A stretch of DNA of 64,000 nucleotides from GCA-020343675 sp964462945 (lineage in GTDB: Bacteria; Planctomycetota; Phycisphaerae; Sedimentisphaerales; Anaerobacaceae). This document shows positions 25,181 to 33,944 of the stretch, one piece after another. The stretch covers positions 1-64,000 of the forward strand of contig CAYWZW010000023.1 of assembly GCA_964462945.1 (NCBI GenBank), written 5' to 3'. A program made the translations under genes and the position numbers. How positions within the stretch are numbered: the first letter of the stretch is position 1; every line of letters starts with the position of its first letter. The notes under the pieces were generated by a model that saw nothing but the letters and a program-made list of their open reading frames with translations, made no database searches and was not told the origin of the DNA.

Positions 25181-26515
25181 ATGTTAGAAAGAGTCTATCG
25201 GTCGGCAATGGTGTTGATATGTGTGCTAATGGCCAATGGCTTTGCGGTGGAGAAACCGACGACGCCGCAGACAACGTGTGTTACGGAGGAATGTCATGCG
25301 GACTACGGCAAGAAAGCTTACATCCACGGGCCGGTGGGTCTGGGTGACTGCAAAGCATGCCACAAATCCTTGAACCCGCAGGAGCACACCTTTGAGTTTG
25401 TCCGGACAGGCAAAGATCTTTGCGAATACTGCCATCTGGAACAGGCAACCAAGAAGAACGTTCATGAACCCGTGAAGACAGGCGAGTGCGTGCAATGTCA
25501 CGATCCTCACAGCAGTGACAACAAGTTCCTTCTTCCGGAGAAAACGGTCGCCGCTCTTTGCGACAACTGTCACAAAGTCACGGAAGGGCTCGCGTTTCTC
25601 CATGGGCCGACCGCGGTTGGCGAATGTACGGTGTGCCACCAGTCTCACAGCTCCGACTATCCGGACTTGCTGGTGAGCGACCACGCCGAGCTTTGCTTTT
25701 CCTGCCACGTCGTCACGCAAAGTGAATTGAAGAAATATGAGTTCATCCACGAGCCTGCGAAGAACGACTGCATCGGCTGTCACGACCCGCACGGAGGCAG
25801 TGACTTGAAGCTGGTCAAGAGCCGCGCGCCCCTCCTGTGCTACGCGTGCCATAAGGACATACAGGAAATCGCGGAAAACTCCAGGACCCGGCACAGCGTC
25901 GTGGGGGACATCGACGGCTGTATGAACTGTCATACGCCCCACGCTTCAACCGTCAAATTCCTGCTGAAGAAGGATGCGGCCAGTCTCTGCATGACGTGCC
26001 ATGACAAACCCGTGGCCATCAGCAAAGACGAAGTTCTGCCGGCCTTTACCGACGAGATCAAAGATAAGAAATTTCTGCACGGCCCCGTCGCCGAAAGCGA
26101 TTGCAGCGGCTGTCACGTCACCCACGGCAGCGAGTATTTTCGTCTGCTGGCAAAGGAATATCCGCCGCAGTTCTATGCCCCTTTCAGCAAGGAAAATTAC
26201 GCACTCTGTTTTAGCTGCCACCCTGAGAGCGTGGTGCTGACACGAGAGACGTCGGACCTGACCGACTTTAGAAACGGCACCTTGAATCTGCACTACGTGC
26301 ACGTGAACAAGCCTCAGAGAGGCCGGACGTGCCGCTCATGTCACGCAACACACGCAAGCAACCTGCCCAAGCATATTCGCGAAAGTGTCCCGTATGGAGT
26401 CTGGAACCTCCCGATAAAGTTTGAAAAGACCGAGGCCGGCGGGCGTTGCAGTCCGGGCTGCCATTTGCCGTATGCCTACGATCGCCAGTCCCCGGTCGTG
26501 TATGAGAAACCATAG
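25181..26515 (+). CDS. periplasmic multiheme cytochrome c, doubled-CXXCH type
   Basis: 444-residue exported cytochrome with 13 CXXCH motifs and two variants (CVTEECH at the N-terminus, CSPGCH at the C-terminus), so up to 15 hemes. Most sites come in pairs with a spacer such as FLHGPTAVGECTVCHQSHSS: the H-GP-x-ECxxCHxxH pattern of the doubled-CXXCH family, whose extra His residues can serve as distal ligands. A signal peptide occupies the first 24 residues. The start has GAGG 8 bases upstream. Placed between the NapC-like cytochrome and the barrel gene, it is a good candidate for the periplasm-spanning carrier. Confidence 0.88.
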   Translation: MLERVYRSAMVLICVLMANGFAVEKPTTPQTTCVTEECHADYGKKAYIHGPVGLGDCKACHKSLNPQEHTFEFVRTGKDLCEYCHLEQATKKNVHEPVKTGECVQCHDPHSSDNKFLLPEKTVAALCDNCHKVTEGLAFLHGPTAVGECTVCHQSHSSDYPDLLVSDHAELCFSCHVVTQSELKKYEFIHEPAKNDCIGCHDPHGGSDLKLVKSRAPLLCYACHKDIQEIAENSRTRHSVVGDIDGCMNCHTPHASTVKFLLKKDAASLCMTCHDKPVAISKDEVLPAFTDEIKDKKFLHGPVAESDCSGCHVTHGSEYFRLLAKEYPPQFYAPFSKENYALCFSCHPESVVLTRETSDLTDFRNGTLNLHYVHVNKPQRGRTCRSCHATHASNLPKHIRESVPYGVWNLPIKFEKTEAGGRCSPGCHLPYAYDRQSPVVYEKP

Positions 26516-26522
26516 ACTCGCA

Positions 26523-26612
26523 GGGTGGGCCTTCCTGCTGCGGCTCGGGCCTTCGCCGAGACGAGCGGCCCACCGAGTCGATCATGGTGGGGCAAGCTCC
26601 ACCCACCATTGA
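26523..26612. repeat. REP-like double hairpin, family A copy 2
   Basis: Shares GCCCACCGA(G/A)TCGATC and the hairpin GGTGGGGC-aa-GCTCCACC with the copy at 1035-1089. The first hairpin here is longer, built from GGGTGGGCC and GGCCCACC around GCTCGGGCC-ttc-GCCGAGACGAGC. It lies between a cytochrome gene and the thioredoxin-like gene. Confidence 0.7.
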
Positions 26613-26645
26613 TAAGCAAGCTCTAAGCTGCAGAAAGGCAGATTT

Positions 26646-27725
26646 ATGATGTGGCCGGCACGAACTGGAAATCTTCTGGCAATTTTCTCTCTTACCGTTT
26701 TGGTGCAGGTGCTCCTTCCGACGAGTCCGGCCCGAGCAGATCTGCGAAAGGTGAAAGTCGGGGACACGATGCCGGAGTTTTCCCTGCCGGACCCGAACGG
26801 AACCACATTCACCTATAAGCACGGCCGTGACAGAGTCTTGATCCTCGCCCTTCTGCCGACGGTTCAAAGTCGATTGGAACGCGCCGTAGCGGACGTTGAA
26901 GCGGTTGTAGAGAGCTTTCCGGAGCAAGCCGAACGGCTCGATTTCGCAGGCGTGATTAGCGGCCCGGCGGAAAAAGACATCCTGAAGTCGCTCAAGCCCG
27001 GCTCAAAACTCGGTTTTCCCATATTGCTTGACGGCGAGTATCAGTTGTGGGGCACGCTGGGCGTAATCGCGGCGCCCACGGTTTTGATCGTCGGAAAAGA
27101 CGACAGAATCCTTTGGATAAAGGCGGGATACGGCTACGACTTTGTTCCCGTGGCACGTGCTTACGTGAATCAAGCCCTGGGCATTGCTCAACAGACCGCT
27201 CCGGAGGATGCGCAGCACGTCAAGGCCGTGACGAATGACACGGTTGAAGCCCGTCTTCAGAGGCATCTTCAGATGGCGAAGATCCTCGAACAGAAAGGTC
27301 GGCTCGAATCCGCCGCCGCCGAGATAGAGAAAGCCGCCCAGCTCGATCCCAACTCCATTGAGCCGGCCCTGGAGTTAGGCGAGCTTTTCTGTAGAGCCGG
27401 CCGCAGCAAAGCCGCTTTGGAGCTGGTAGAGAAGCTCAGAGCCGAAAGCCGTCCCGAGAAATCAAGGCTGCTACTGATATCCGGCTGGGCGAAACGTCAG
27501 ATGGGTGATCTCGAATCGGCAGAGAAACTTCTGCTTGAGGCGACAACGCTTGATCCCAAGTCCATCCGGGCTCTCTTTGAGCTGGGAAAAGTCTATCGGG
27601 CCAAAGGGCTGGCAGACAAAGCGCTGGAATCGTACCACAAGGCCCTAATGCTGGTTTTCAATGAGTCGCAGGAGGCCAAGGCTCCTGAGCAACAGCAAGA
27701 GCCTTCCCTTCGTTCTCAAAAATGA
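26646..27725 (+). CDS. TlpA-like thioredoxin-fold protein lacking CxxC, with TPR tail
   Basis: 359-residue exported protein. After a signal peptide (LLAIFSLTVLVQVLLPTSPARA) comes a peroxiredoxin/TlpA-type fold: KVGDTMPEFSLPDPNGTTF, then ILALLPTVQSR where the active CxxC would be expected, and the conserved cis-Pro region VIAAPTVLIVGKDDRI. The redox cysteines are missing altogether, so it cannot act as a classical thiol oxidoreductase. Residues about 205-345 form three to four TPR repeats (AAAEIEKAAQLDPNSIEPAL, AEKLLLEATTLDPKSIRALF, ALESYHKALMLVF). A scaffold or chaperone role for cytochrome assembly is an inference from context. Confidence 0.7.
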   Translation: MMWPARTGNLLAIFSLTVLVQVLLPTSPARADLRKVKVGDTMPEFSLPDPNGTTFTYKHGRDRVLILALLPTVQSRLERAVADVEAVVESFPEQAERLDFAGVISGPAEKDILKSLKPGSKLGFPILLDGEYQLWGTLGVIAAPTVLIVGKDDRILWIKAGYGYDFVPVARAYVNQALGIAQQTAPEDAQHVKAVTNDTVEARLQRHLQMAKILEQKGRLESAAAEIEKAAQLDPNSIEPALELGELFCRAGRSKAALELVEKLRAESRPEKSRLLLISGWAKRQMGDLESAEKLLLEATTLDPKSIRALFELGKVYRAKGLADKALESYHKALMLVFNESQEAKAPEQQQEPSLRSQK

Positions 27726-27846
27726 GAAGTGAAGGATTGTCCGCAGGCCTGTTAAGGCACTGAGGAAAGACGCTTCGTGCAAAGATGCGATGACCAGCAA
27801 AAAATTTGGCAAATTGTTGTTTTACGCCCGTCCGACGTCTTGACTT

Positions 27847-27862
27847 GGGCGCGAAAGTTGCT
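27847..27862 (+). promoter_or_regulatory. putative sigma-54 promoter
   Basis: GGGCGCGAAAGTTGCT has GG at 27848-27849 and GC at 27860-27861 with the required 10 bases between and the TTGC core. It lies about 160 bases upstream of the tetraheme cytochrome gene and is a plausible target of the NtrC-type regulator encoded at 14624. Confidence 0.5.
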
Positions 27863-28022
27863 TATAATAGTTCCTGGAAGTGTGATGAGTCTGGAGGCAG
27901 TTCTATTCGGATATACTTCCTTGTCGTGAACGAGTAAACGCGACACACACGGATGATATGTGTTTCATCCGCAGCCGGCAGTGGAAAATAGTGGACTCGG
28001 GGGTGACTACGGAGAAGTGGTT

Positions 28023-28601
28023 ATGAAATTAATTCTTATGAGAGTTGGCTTGTTGGTTGCTCTGGTCGGACTTTTGACACAGACGGCCGTGATGGGAATA
28101 GCACATTCAGATCTCTTCGGCTGTGGCGGGTGTCACACACCCCATAATGCGGAGTCCCTGCCGGGCGTACCGTTGTGGAACGGTCTTGAGACCAAAACGA
28201 CGTTTACGATGTACTCCAGCAACACCTTCCAGGGTACTATTGACGGCCAGCCCAGCGGCAGTTCCAAGCTATGCCTGGGCTGCCACGATGGTTCCAACCC
28301 CAACTTCGCATGGATGAACCCGGACCACAGTTTCGGGGCCGGTGAGCTGGTGAACTCGCACCCTATCTCGTTTGTATACGATTCGGCGTTAGCTGCCCTG
28401 GACGGTGCGTTGAAGGATCCTTCGCAAGCGAGCACACTCGGAGGGACTATCTCCGGAGACCTTCTGGACCGGGAGAGCAAAGTGCAGTGTGCCAGTTGCC
28501 ATGATGTTCATTCGTCCGGCGTGGGCGACAACCTGTTACGCGGCTACGATTACGGCAGTCAATTTGGCCCCGAGCTATGCCGTATGTGCCACATCAAATA
28601 G
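28023..28601 (+). CDS. small exported tetraheme cytochrome c
   Basis: 192 residues with a signal peptide (LILMRVGLLVALVGLLTQTAVMG) and four CXXCH motifs: CGGCHTPHN, CLGCHDG, CASCHDVH and CRMCHIK. Between them are the segments GQPSGSSKLC and SHPISFVY, found in the same order in the first third of the larger cytochrome at 35012. A free-standing four-heme unit of this size with CHxxH pairs is reminiscent of filament-forming tetraheme cytochromes such as OmcE, but the likeness is architectural and not proven. I start at the ATG at 28023 (GGAG 9 bases upstream). A sigma-54-like promoter lies upstream. Confidence 0.88.
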   Translation: MKLILMRVGLLVALVGLLTQTAVMGIAHSDLFGCGGCHTPHNAESLPGVPLWNGLETKTTFTMYSSNTFQGTIDGQPSGSSKLCLGCHDGSNPNFAWMNPDHSFGAGELVNSHPISFVYDSALAALDGALKDPSQASTLGGTISGDLLDRESKVQCASCHDVHSSGVGDNLLRGYDYGSQFGPELCRMCHIK

Positions 28602-28881
28602 GTCGCCGCGCTACAAGGGTGTCAGACATCTGCATCCAGACACGAATTCAAAACCTGACTGTCCACACCCAATACGAATCTTAGAAGACCCCTGATGCAT
28701 CGGTCGGTATGGGGGTCGTGGAAGCATGAAGGGTTGTAGGCTGCGCGGCAGCCGGGAACCCAACGGCGGTAAGACATGCAGCCAGTCAAATACACCACAC
28801 GCCCAGAGTATAAATGCGTTAATGCGCTAAAGGCCTGCACTTTATTTATCCGGCACTGCTGAATTTGCCGAAATAATAGGC

Positions 28882-30504
28882 ATGAGAATGCACAAATCCG
28901 TGTTACTCAACGGCTTAGCACTTGTTAGTGTGATCGGGACTGCGTGCCTTTTCGCAGGGTGCCGGCCCGCCGAATTCAACGAGCCGGCGTCAAAGCCGGT
29001 GTTCTTTCCACCCCCTCCTGAGGTGCCGCGTTTGCAGTTTCTCAAGTCTATCTCCCGACCCGAGGATCTGGGGGCGGCGGCGACCAGTCCCCTTGAGAGG
29101 TTTGTGCTCGGCGATCCAGAAACAACAGAGGGCATCACAACGCCCTATGGAATGGCGATTTTCGAGGGCAAGCTGTACGTGTGTGACGTGGGCAGGAGAA
29201 TGGTCGAGGTGCTTGACCTTCGAGACCACACACTTGGCTATCTGACAAAAGACCGGCGTTTGATGAATCCGGTGAATATCTACATCGATGACGACGGCTC
29301 GAAATATGTCGCTGACCCGACGGCCGGCCTGGTGTTTGTCTTTGACAGGGATGATAACTTGAGCGCCATGTTAGGACAGCAGTCGAAGATTAACCCAATC
29401 GACGTGGTTGTCCGCGGATCGTTATGTTATGTGACCGACTTCGGCAGCAACCAGGTCGTCGTCCTGGACAAGGCAACCGGCAGGGAGATAACTCGCGTAG
29501 GCAAGAGAAGGTTGCTAGAGGGACAAGTCACGCCTCTGACTGAGCTGCCCCCCGGCGAGTTTTCCCTGATCAGTGATTTGGCTCTTGATCAACAGGGCAA
29601 CATATATGTCACCGATAAATCCGCAGCACGGATCACGCAGTTTGACCCGTCCGGAATATTCAGTCGAACCATTGGGAGGCTGGGCGACAATATAGATGAG
29701 TTTGTCAGGCCGAAAGGCATCGCCATTGACCGGGAGGGGAGGATATGGGTTGTGGATGCCGCAACGGAGGTCGCCAAAATATACAATCAGCAGGCACAGC
29801 TTCTGTTGTTTTTCGGCCTGCCCGGCAGCGAGCCCGGCATGATGAATTTGCCGGCGAAGGTTGTTCTGGACTACGACAACGTGGAATTGTTTCAACGGTA
29901 CGCTGTTGACGGAGCCAGCATAGAATTTCTGGTCCTGGTCTCAAACCAATACGGTTCGAATAAGATCAGCGTTTACGGCTTTGGCAGCTTTCCTGTCCAT
30001 GGAGAAGCGATAGCGCAAGGGGGCAGGCCGGCTCCCGCTACCAGCTCCGAGAGTAAACCGAAATCGCAAGTCAGCCCCCCCCCGGCCTCCGCGAGCACAA
30101 AGCCGCAGAGGTCCGACAATGATGCGATTGAGCAGACGAAGAAAATCGCTGAACTCTACAACACAAGCATGGCGCTCTACCGGGCCGGTCAGCTTGAAAA
30201 AGCACGGGAAGGCTTTGTCCAGGTCCTCAACAGCGGCCTCATTCCCGGCGACATGGCAAAAACAATAAAGGCTTATATCGCCGACATCGACGGTACCGTG
30301 GCCAAGGATGAGCGGGAAAAAGAAACGGCTGAGCTTTATTACCGCAGCATGGCGTATTACCGTGGGGGGCAGCTCGCGAAAGCTCGGGAAGGCCTGATCA
30401 GAGTTCTGAAGAGCGGCGCGATTCCACCGGCTATGGCCAAGACCATAGAGAGCCACCTGGTGGATATCGAGAACAGTCTGGCCGGCAGCCAAAGCCGCCG
30501 ATGA
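28882..30504 (+). CDS. NHL-propeller lipoprotein with C-terminal paired repeat
   Basis: 540-residue lipoprotein (lipobox LFAGC, Cys27). Residues about 80-365 are NHL/beta-propeller blades, for example TPYGMAIFEGKLYVCDVG, SDLALDQQGNIYVTD and RPKGIAIDREGRIWVVDA. A Pro/Ser-rich linker follows, then two copies of a 50-residue helical unit, ELYxxSMAxYRxGQLxKARE followed by VLxSGxIPxxMAKTI. A third copy ends the neighbouring pentaheme lipoprotein. NHL proteins often accompany multiheme cytochromes in metal-reducing bacteria, where they are thought to organise the outer-surface complex. The ATG start has no strong ribosome site; the signal peptide supports it. Confidence 0.85.
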   Translation: MRMHKSVLLNGLALVSVIGTACLFAGCRPAEFNEPASKPVFFPPPPEVPRLQFLKSISRPEDLGAAATSPLERFVLGDPETTEGITTPYGMAIFEGKLYVCDVGRRMVEVLDLRDHTLGYLTKDRRLMNPVNIYIDDDGSKYVADPTAGLVFVFDRDDNLSAMLGQQSKINPIDVVVRGSLCYVTDFGSNQVVVLDKATGREITRVGKRRLLEGQVTPLTELPPGEFSLISDLALDQQGNIYVTDKSAARITQFDPSGIFSRTIGRLGDNIDEFVRPKGIAIDREGRIWVVDAATEVAKIYNQQAQLLLFFGLPGSEPGMMNLPAKVVLDYDNVELFQRYAVDGASIEFLVLVSNQYGSNKISVYGFGSFPVHGEAIAQGGRPAPATSSESKPKSQVSPPPASASTKPQRSDNDAIEQTKKIAELYNTSMALYRAGQLEKAREGFVQVLNSGLIPGDMAKTIKAYIADIDGTVAKDEREKETAELYYRSMAYYRGGQLAKAREGLIRVLKSGAIPPAMAKTIESHLVDIENSLAGSQSRR

Positions 30505-30571
30505 ACAGTAACTGCGGAGTTTCAAGACCGGCCGCCGTGAGAGTTTCTTGCGGCTGCCGGATTCGATAGTT

Positions 30572-31771
30572 ATGGGTGGTTCGAAAAAACACAACGTGGC
30601 GTTGTTTCGAGCAGGGCCTGCACCGGTCGGCGTTGTGATGCTCGTCTGCATAGGGGGACTGGTTCTGAGCTGCGATGAGGTCGAGCGTCATCGAGCTCTG
30701 GCGTTTTTCTTCGACGGCGTTCCTCCCTTGAGCCGGCAGGGTCTTGAAGAAGGACTGCTCGATTCGGATTCTCAGGACGTTGAGCCGGGGGGCCAAAAAA
30801 CCGCCTGGTACGTGCATGAGCCGCAAAAAGACTGTGCAAACTGCCACCGCAAGCAGAGACCGGGCGGATTCTCCGCCCAAACGTATTTAGTCGCACCGGT
30901 GCCGAAGCTTTGCTACAACTGTCACAGCGACTATACCGCGTCAGCATCGTTTGTTCACGGGCCCGTGGCGGTCGGCCAATGCCTGTTTTGTCACAATCCA
31001 CATAAGAGCAAGATCGAGCACCTGCTCAAAGAGCCGCAACCCAAGCTCTGCTTTCGCTGTCACGACGTTAGCATGGTCGAGCTAATACCCGCCCATCTGG
31101 CGCAACAAACATCGGCATGTACGGATTGCCATTATGCACATTCAGGCTCAACAAAAGCACTGCTCAAAGGAGATTCTTCTCTAACGAAGACCGAGCCCGC
31201 CGACGGCAAGACAACCGGCGCAGCAGGGCAAAACGATAATCGTCTCGTGAAGGAGCCGGATGCCAAAGCGATATCCAGGCCGTCAGAGAAAACGGACAGA
31301 GCTGCGATTGAAAGGCGGAGTTTGTTTGAAGTTTTCTGGGAGGTCAGCAGACTCATTGAGCAAGGCGATCTACAGAAGGCCAGATCACACCTTGAAGCAC
31401 TCAAAGACAGCGGCGCGCTCACCGATGAGGAGCGCCGGAAAATCTTGAGCGTGCTCAAGCTCATGGACGACGCCTCAACCAAGCGCACGCAACAACCTGA
31501 AAAAGGCGAACAGGCTAAGCCTTCAACCGAGCCGGGGGCGAAGAAAAGCGACGATTCGGCCAGTAATCACAAGCAAGAAGTGGCCGACCTCTACTACCGC
31601 AGCATGGCCTTTTACCGCGATGGTCAGCTCACAAGAGCCAGAGAAGGTTTTGCTGAAGTTCTCAAGAGCAGCCTGATTCCAGGGCCAATGGAAGAGACGA
31701 TACGCGGTTATATCTCGGACATAGACAAAACCCTGGCCGGGGACAAGACTCCGCCGGAGTCGAAACCGTAG
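30572..31771 (+). CDS. pentaheme lipoprotein cytochrome with helical repeat tail
   Basis: 399-residue predicted lipoprotein (hydrophobic segment then LVLSC, Cys34) with five CXXCH motifs in the first half: CANCH, CYNCH, CLFCH, CFRCH and CTDCH, with doubled-CXXCH style spacers (FVHGPVAVGQCLFCHNPH). The second half is heme-free: a charged linker, a helical segment (LFEVFWEVSRLIEQGDLQKAR) and a terminal unit LYYRSMAFYRDGQLTRAREG that also occurs twice in the preceding NHL lipoprotein. The shared unit suggests that the two proteins bind the same partner or each other. A TTG at 30548 is an alternative start; I prefer the ATG at 30572, which gives a normal lipoprotein signal. Confidence 0.82.
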   Translation: MGGSKKHNVALFRAGPAPVGVVMLVCIGGLVLSCDEVERHRALAFFFDGVPPLSRQGLEEGLLDSDSQDVEPGGQKTAWYVHEPQKDCANCHRKQRPGGFSAQTYLVAPVPKLCYNCHSDYTASASFVHGPVAVGQCLFCHNPHKSKIEHLLKEPQPKLCFRCHDVSMVELIPAHLAQQTSACTDCHYAHSGSTKALLKGDSSLTKTEPADGKTTGAAGQNDNRLVKEPDAKAISRPSEKTDRAAIERRSLFEVFWEVSRLIEQGDLQKARSHLEALKDSGALTDEERRKILSVLKLMDDASTKRTQQPEKGEQAKPSTEPGAKKSDDSASNHKQEVADLYYRSMAFYRDGQLTRAREGFAEVLKSSLIPGPMEETIRGYISDIDKTLAGDKTPPESKP

Positions 31772-31873
31772 CCGGATTATTGACTCAGGCGAAAGACAAA
31801 GCCATTAAACTGAAGGGGCTTGGCGCATTGCTGAACCGACTGTACAGTAGGACAAGACCTTGTGTTGGTCGAT

Positions 31874-31956
31874 GGGTGGCAGGCTCAAAGGCGGAGCCTT
31901 TGGGCATGGCCGACGTGCGAAAAGCCATCCCCAAGCTGCGATTGAGGCTGCCACCC
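31874..31956. repeat. composite palindromic element across barrel gene start
   Basis: Outer arms GGGTGGCAGGCTC (31874-31886) and GAGGCTGCCACCC (31944-31956) pair at 12 of 13 positions; nested inside is a perfect hairpin CAAAGGC-gga-GCCTTTG (31886-31902). The element covers the chosen start codon and the n-region of the signal peptide of the barrel gene. Confidence 0.65.
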
Positions 31957-33924
31957 GCCCTACCGTTGTGCTGTATAGGCATAAGCATGGTTTTTCTTGC
32001 AGGGTGTGACGTGAACGTCAGCGGCAAGCAGCGTCCTCTCCTGAGGCATGATAGAATTCAGGGCGAGGTGGAACTGGTCGCTGAGAGGCGAACGGACGAA
32101 CAAGGCACGAGCGGGAACAATCGCAAAAGCGAAACGACCGTGTTTGTGGAGCGACTGCGACTCAAGACGGAGGGCGATATATATCATCCGGATTTTCTGT
32201 TCTACAACGCCATGCTCGGCATGGGGCTTGCCCAGCAAAGCATCGACCTGGACGAGGAGTCCGACAGGCATAGTGAGTCGCTGAACGATTACAGCATATT
32301 CGCTCAGTTGTTGAGAGGAAAATCATATCCGACAACCTTTTACGCGACCAAGTCGGAGGAGCTGATCTCGCGGCAGTTCTTGGGGGCTTTGAGAACTGAA
32401 AGGGAAAACAGAGGAGCGACTTTGTCCCTGCGGTCCGAGGACTGGCCCATGACGTTCCAATACACAACCAGCCAGAGCGACCAGGATGAGCTGACCTCGC
32501 TGGCCACGGATTTCTTCGCCAGAGACGACGAGCGGTTCAGATACTCGGCCACCCACGATTTCGGCGACTTCTCCCATATCAGTTTCGATTTTGACAGGAC
32601 GGAGGTTTCACAACGCAGCCCCGGCGCTTCCATCGAGACCGATACCGATCGATACACGATGCTGCACGATTTGATTTTTGGCAGTGACCAGCAGCATCGG
32701 CTTGATTCGTTTCTCAACTTTGTCGATCAGTCCGGCTCTTTTGACTTCGAGAACCTCCAGGTGGAAGAGCGTCTGAAACTTCAGCACCTCAGCAGCTTCC
32801 TCACCAATTACAAGCTTCGGTTCGCAGACTACAAACGGGAGACGGTCAGGAACAAGGAAACGCGGGGCGAAGCCGGCTTCGAGCACAAGTTATACGAAAG
32901 CCTCGTGACGACGGCGAACGTTTTTACATCAGAGACCGACCTCGATACCCAGGGAGACCTTACCCAACATGGCGGAACGATGGCTCTGAATTATCGAAAG
33001 AACAATCCCTGGGGCATATTGCTCAGCACCTATATAGCCGGTCTGACCCAGAGCGAGCAATCCGGAGGCGCCGGCACAGGAGTCGTCATCAACGAGTCGC
33101 ATACGGCCACGGAGCTGGTTCCCGTCGAGCTTGACAGAGTGAATATTGACACATCGACAATCCGAGTTAAAGACGGCGCCGGGCTGCTGTTCCAGGAGGG
33201 TGAGGACTACACAATCACCGAAAACAACGGACGGGTATGGTTGAACATCATCACCGTGGGCGGGGCCATTCCGCCGAACTTCACGGAGGGGCAGGAATTC
33301 TTCGTGGATTACAACTTCTTTATCGAACCCGAAAGGCAGGAAGATACACTTCGTCAGAACCTCACCGTCAGAGAACGCTTCGAGAACGGCTTCTCCGTTT
33401 ACTACGCCCATCGACGGCAAGACGAGGATGTCAGCTCAACCGTCACGGAGATTACGCCGGACGAGTACACGGTCAATACGGTCGGCGCCGACTACAGCAA
33501 CAAAGGACTCTTTTTGCAGGCCGAGTACAGCCAGGAGGATTCGACCCAGGTTCCGTCAACGGGCAAAAAAGTGCAGGGCCGATATGGCTGGCCCATAAAC
33601 CGCGATACAAGCGCCAGCGTGCGGGCGTTGAATCACTGGCTGGAATTCGGCCAGCCGGATGAACGGGACGTTGTGCTCTTCAAGACCGGTGCCGAGATAT
33701 TCAGCAGATTGACGGACACATACGGCGTTTCCGCTCGTGCCGACTATCGGGATGAGGATGATACGAGATTCGGCACAACCAGAGGATTTCAATTTACCTC
33801 GGAATTGCAGTATAACCTTCGCCAGTTGAGTGTCGTCACGGGTGTCGAATTCAACACGCTCAATCGCAGAAATGACCAGATTGACGGCAGTTTCTTGTAT
33901 TTTCGGTTGAAGCGATTCTTCTGA
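31906..33924 (+). CDS. large outer-membrane beta-barrel candidate
   Basis: 672-residue protein rich in alternating polar/aromatic strands (TTFYATKSEELISRQFLGAL, FRYSATHDFGDFSHISFDFD, NGFSVYYAHRRQDEDVSS) separated by acidic turns, ending in an aromatic strand FLYFRLKRFF as expected of an outer-membrane barrel. A lipobox-like MVFLAGC (Cys34) is present, which is uncommon for a barrel. A segment near residue 395-430 (IRVKDGAGLLFQEGEDYTIT) looks like an inserted plug or surface domain. I choose the ATG at 31906; a TTG at 31780 would add 42 residues. Flanked by multiheme cytochromes and NHL lipoproteins, it is the likely porin of a porin-cytochrome conduit. It has no recognisable MtrB-like CXXC. 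Confidence 0.7.
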   Translation: MADVRKAIPKLRLRLPPALPLCCIGISMVFLAGCDVNVSGKQRPLLRHDRIQGEVELVAERRTDEQGTSGNNRKSETTVFVERLRLKTEGDIYHPDFLFYNAMLGMGLAQQSIDLDEESDRHSESLNDYSIFAQLLRGKSYPTTFYATKSEELISRQFLGALRTERENRGATLSLRSEDWPMTFQYTTSQSDQDELTSLATDFFARDDERFRYSATHDFGDFSHISFDFDRTEVSQRSPGASIETDTDRYTMLHDLIFGSDQQHRLDSFLNFVDQSGSFDFENLQVEERLKLQHLSSFLTNYKLRFADYKRETVRNKETRGEAGFEHKLYESLVTTANVFTSETDLDTQGDLTQHGGTMALNYRKNNPWGILLSTYIAGLTQSEQSGGAGTGVVINESHTATELVPVELDRVNIDTSTIRVKDGAGLLFQEGEDYTITENNGRVWLNIITVGGAIPPNFTEGQEFFVDYNFFIEPERQEDTLRQNLTVRERFENGFSVYYAHRRQDEDVSSTVTEITPDEYTVNTVGADYSNKGLFLQAEYSQEDSTQVPSTGKKVQGRYGWPINRDTSASVRALNHWLEFGQPDERDVVLFKTGAEIFSRLTDTYGVSARADYRDEDDTRFGTTRGFQFTSELQYNLRQLSVVTGVEFNTLNRRNDQIDGSFLYFRLKRFF

Positions 33925-33944
33925 TCGAACCGGGGAAAGAGAAA

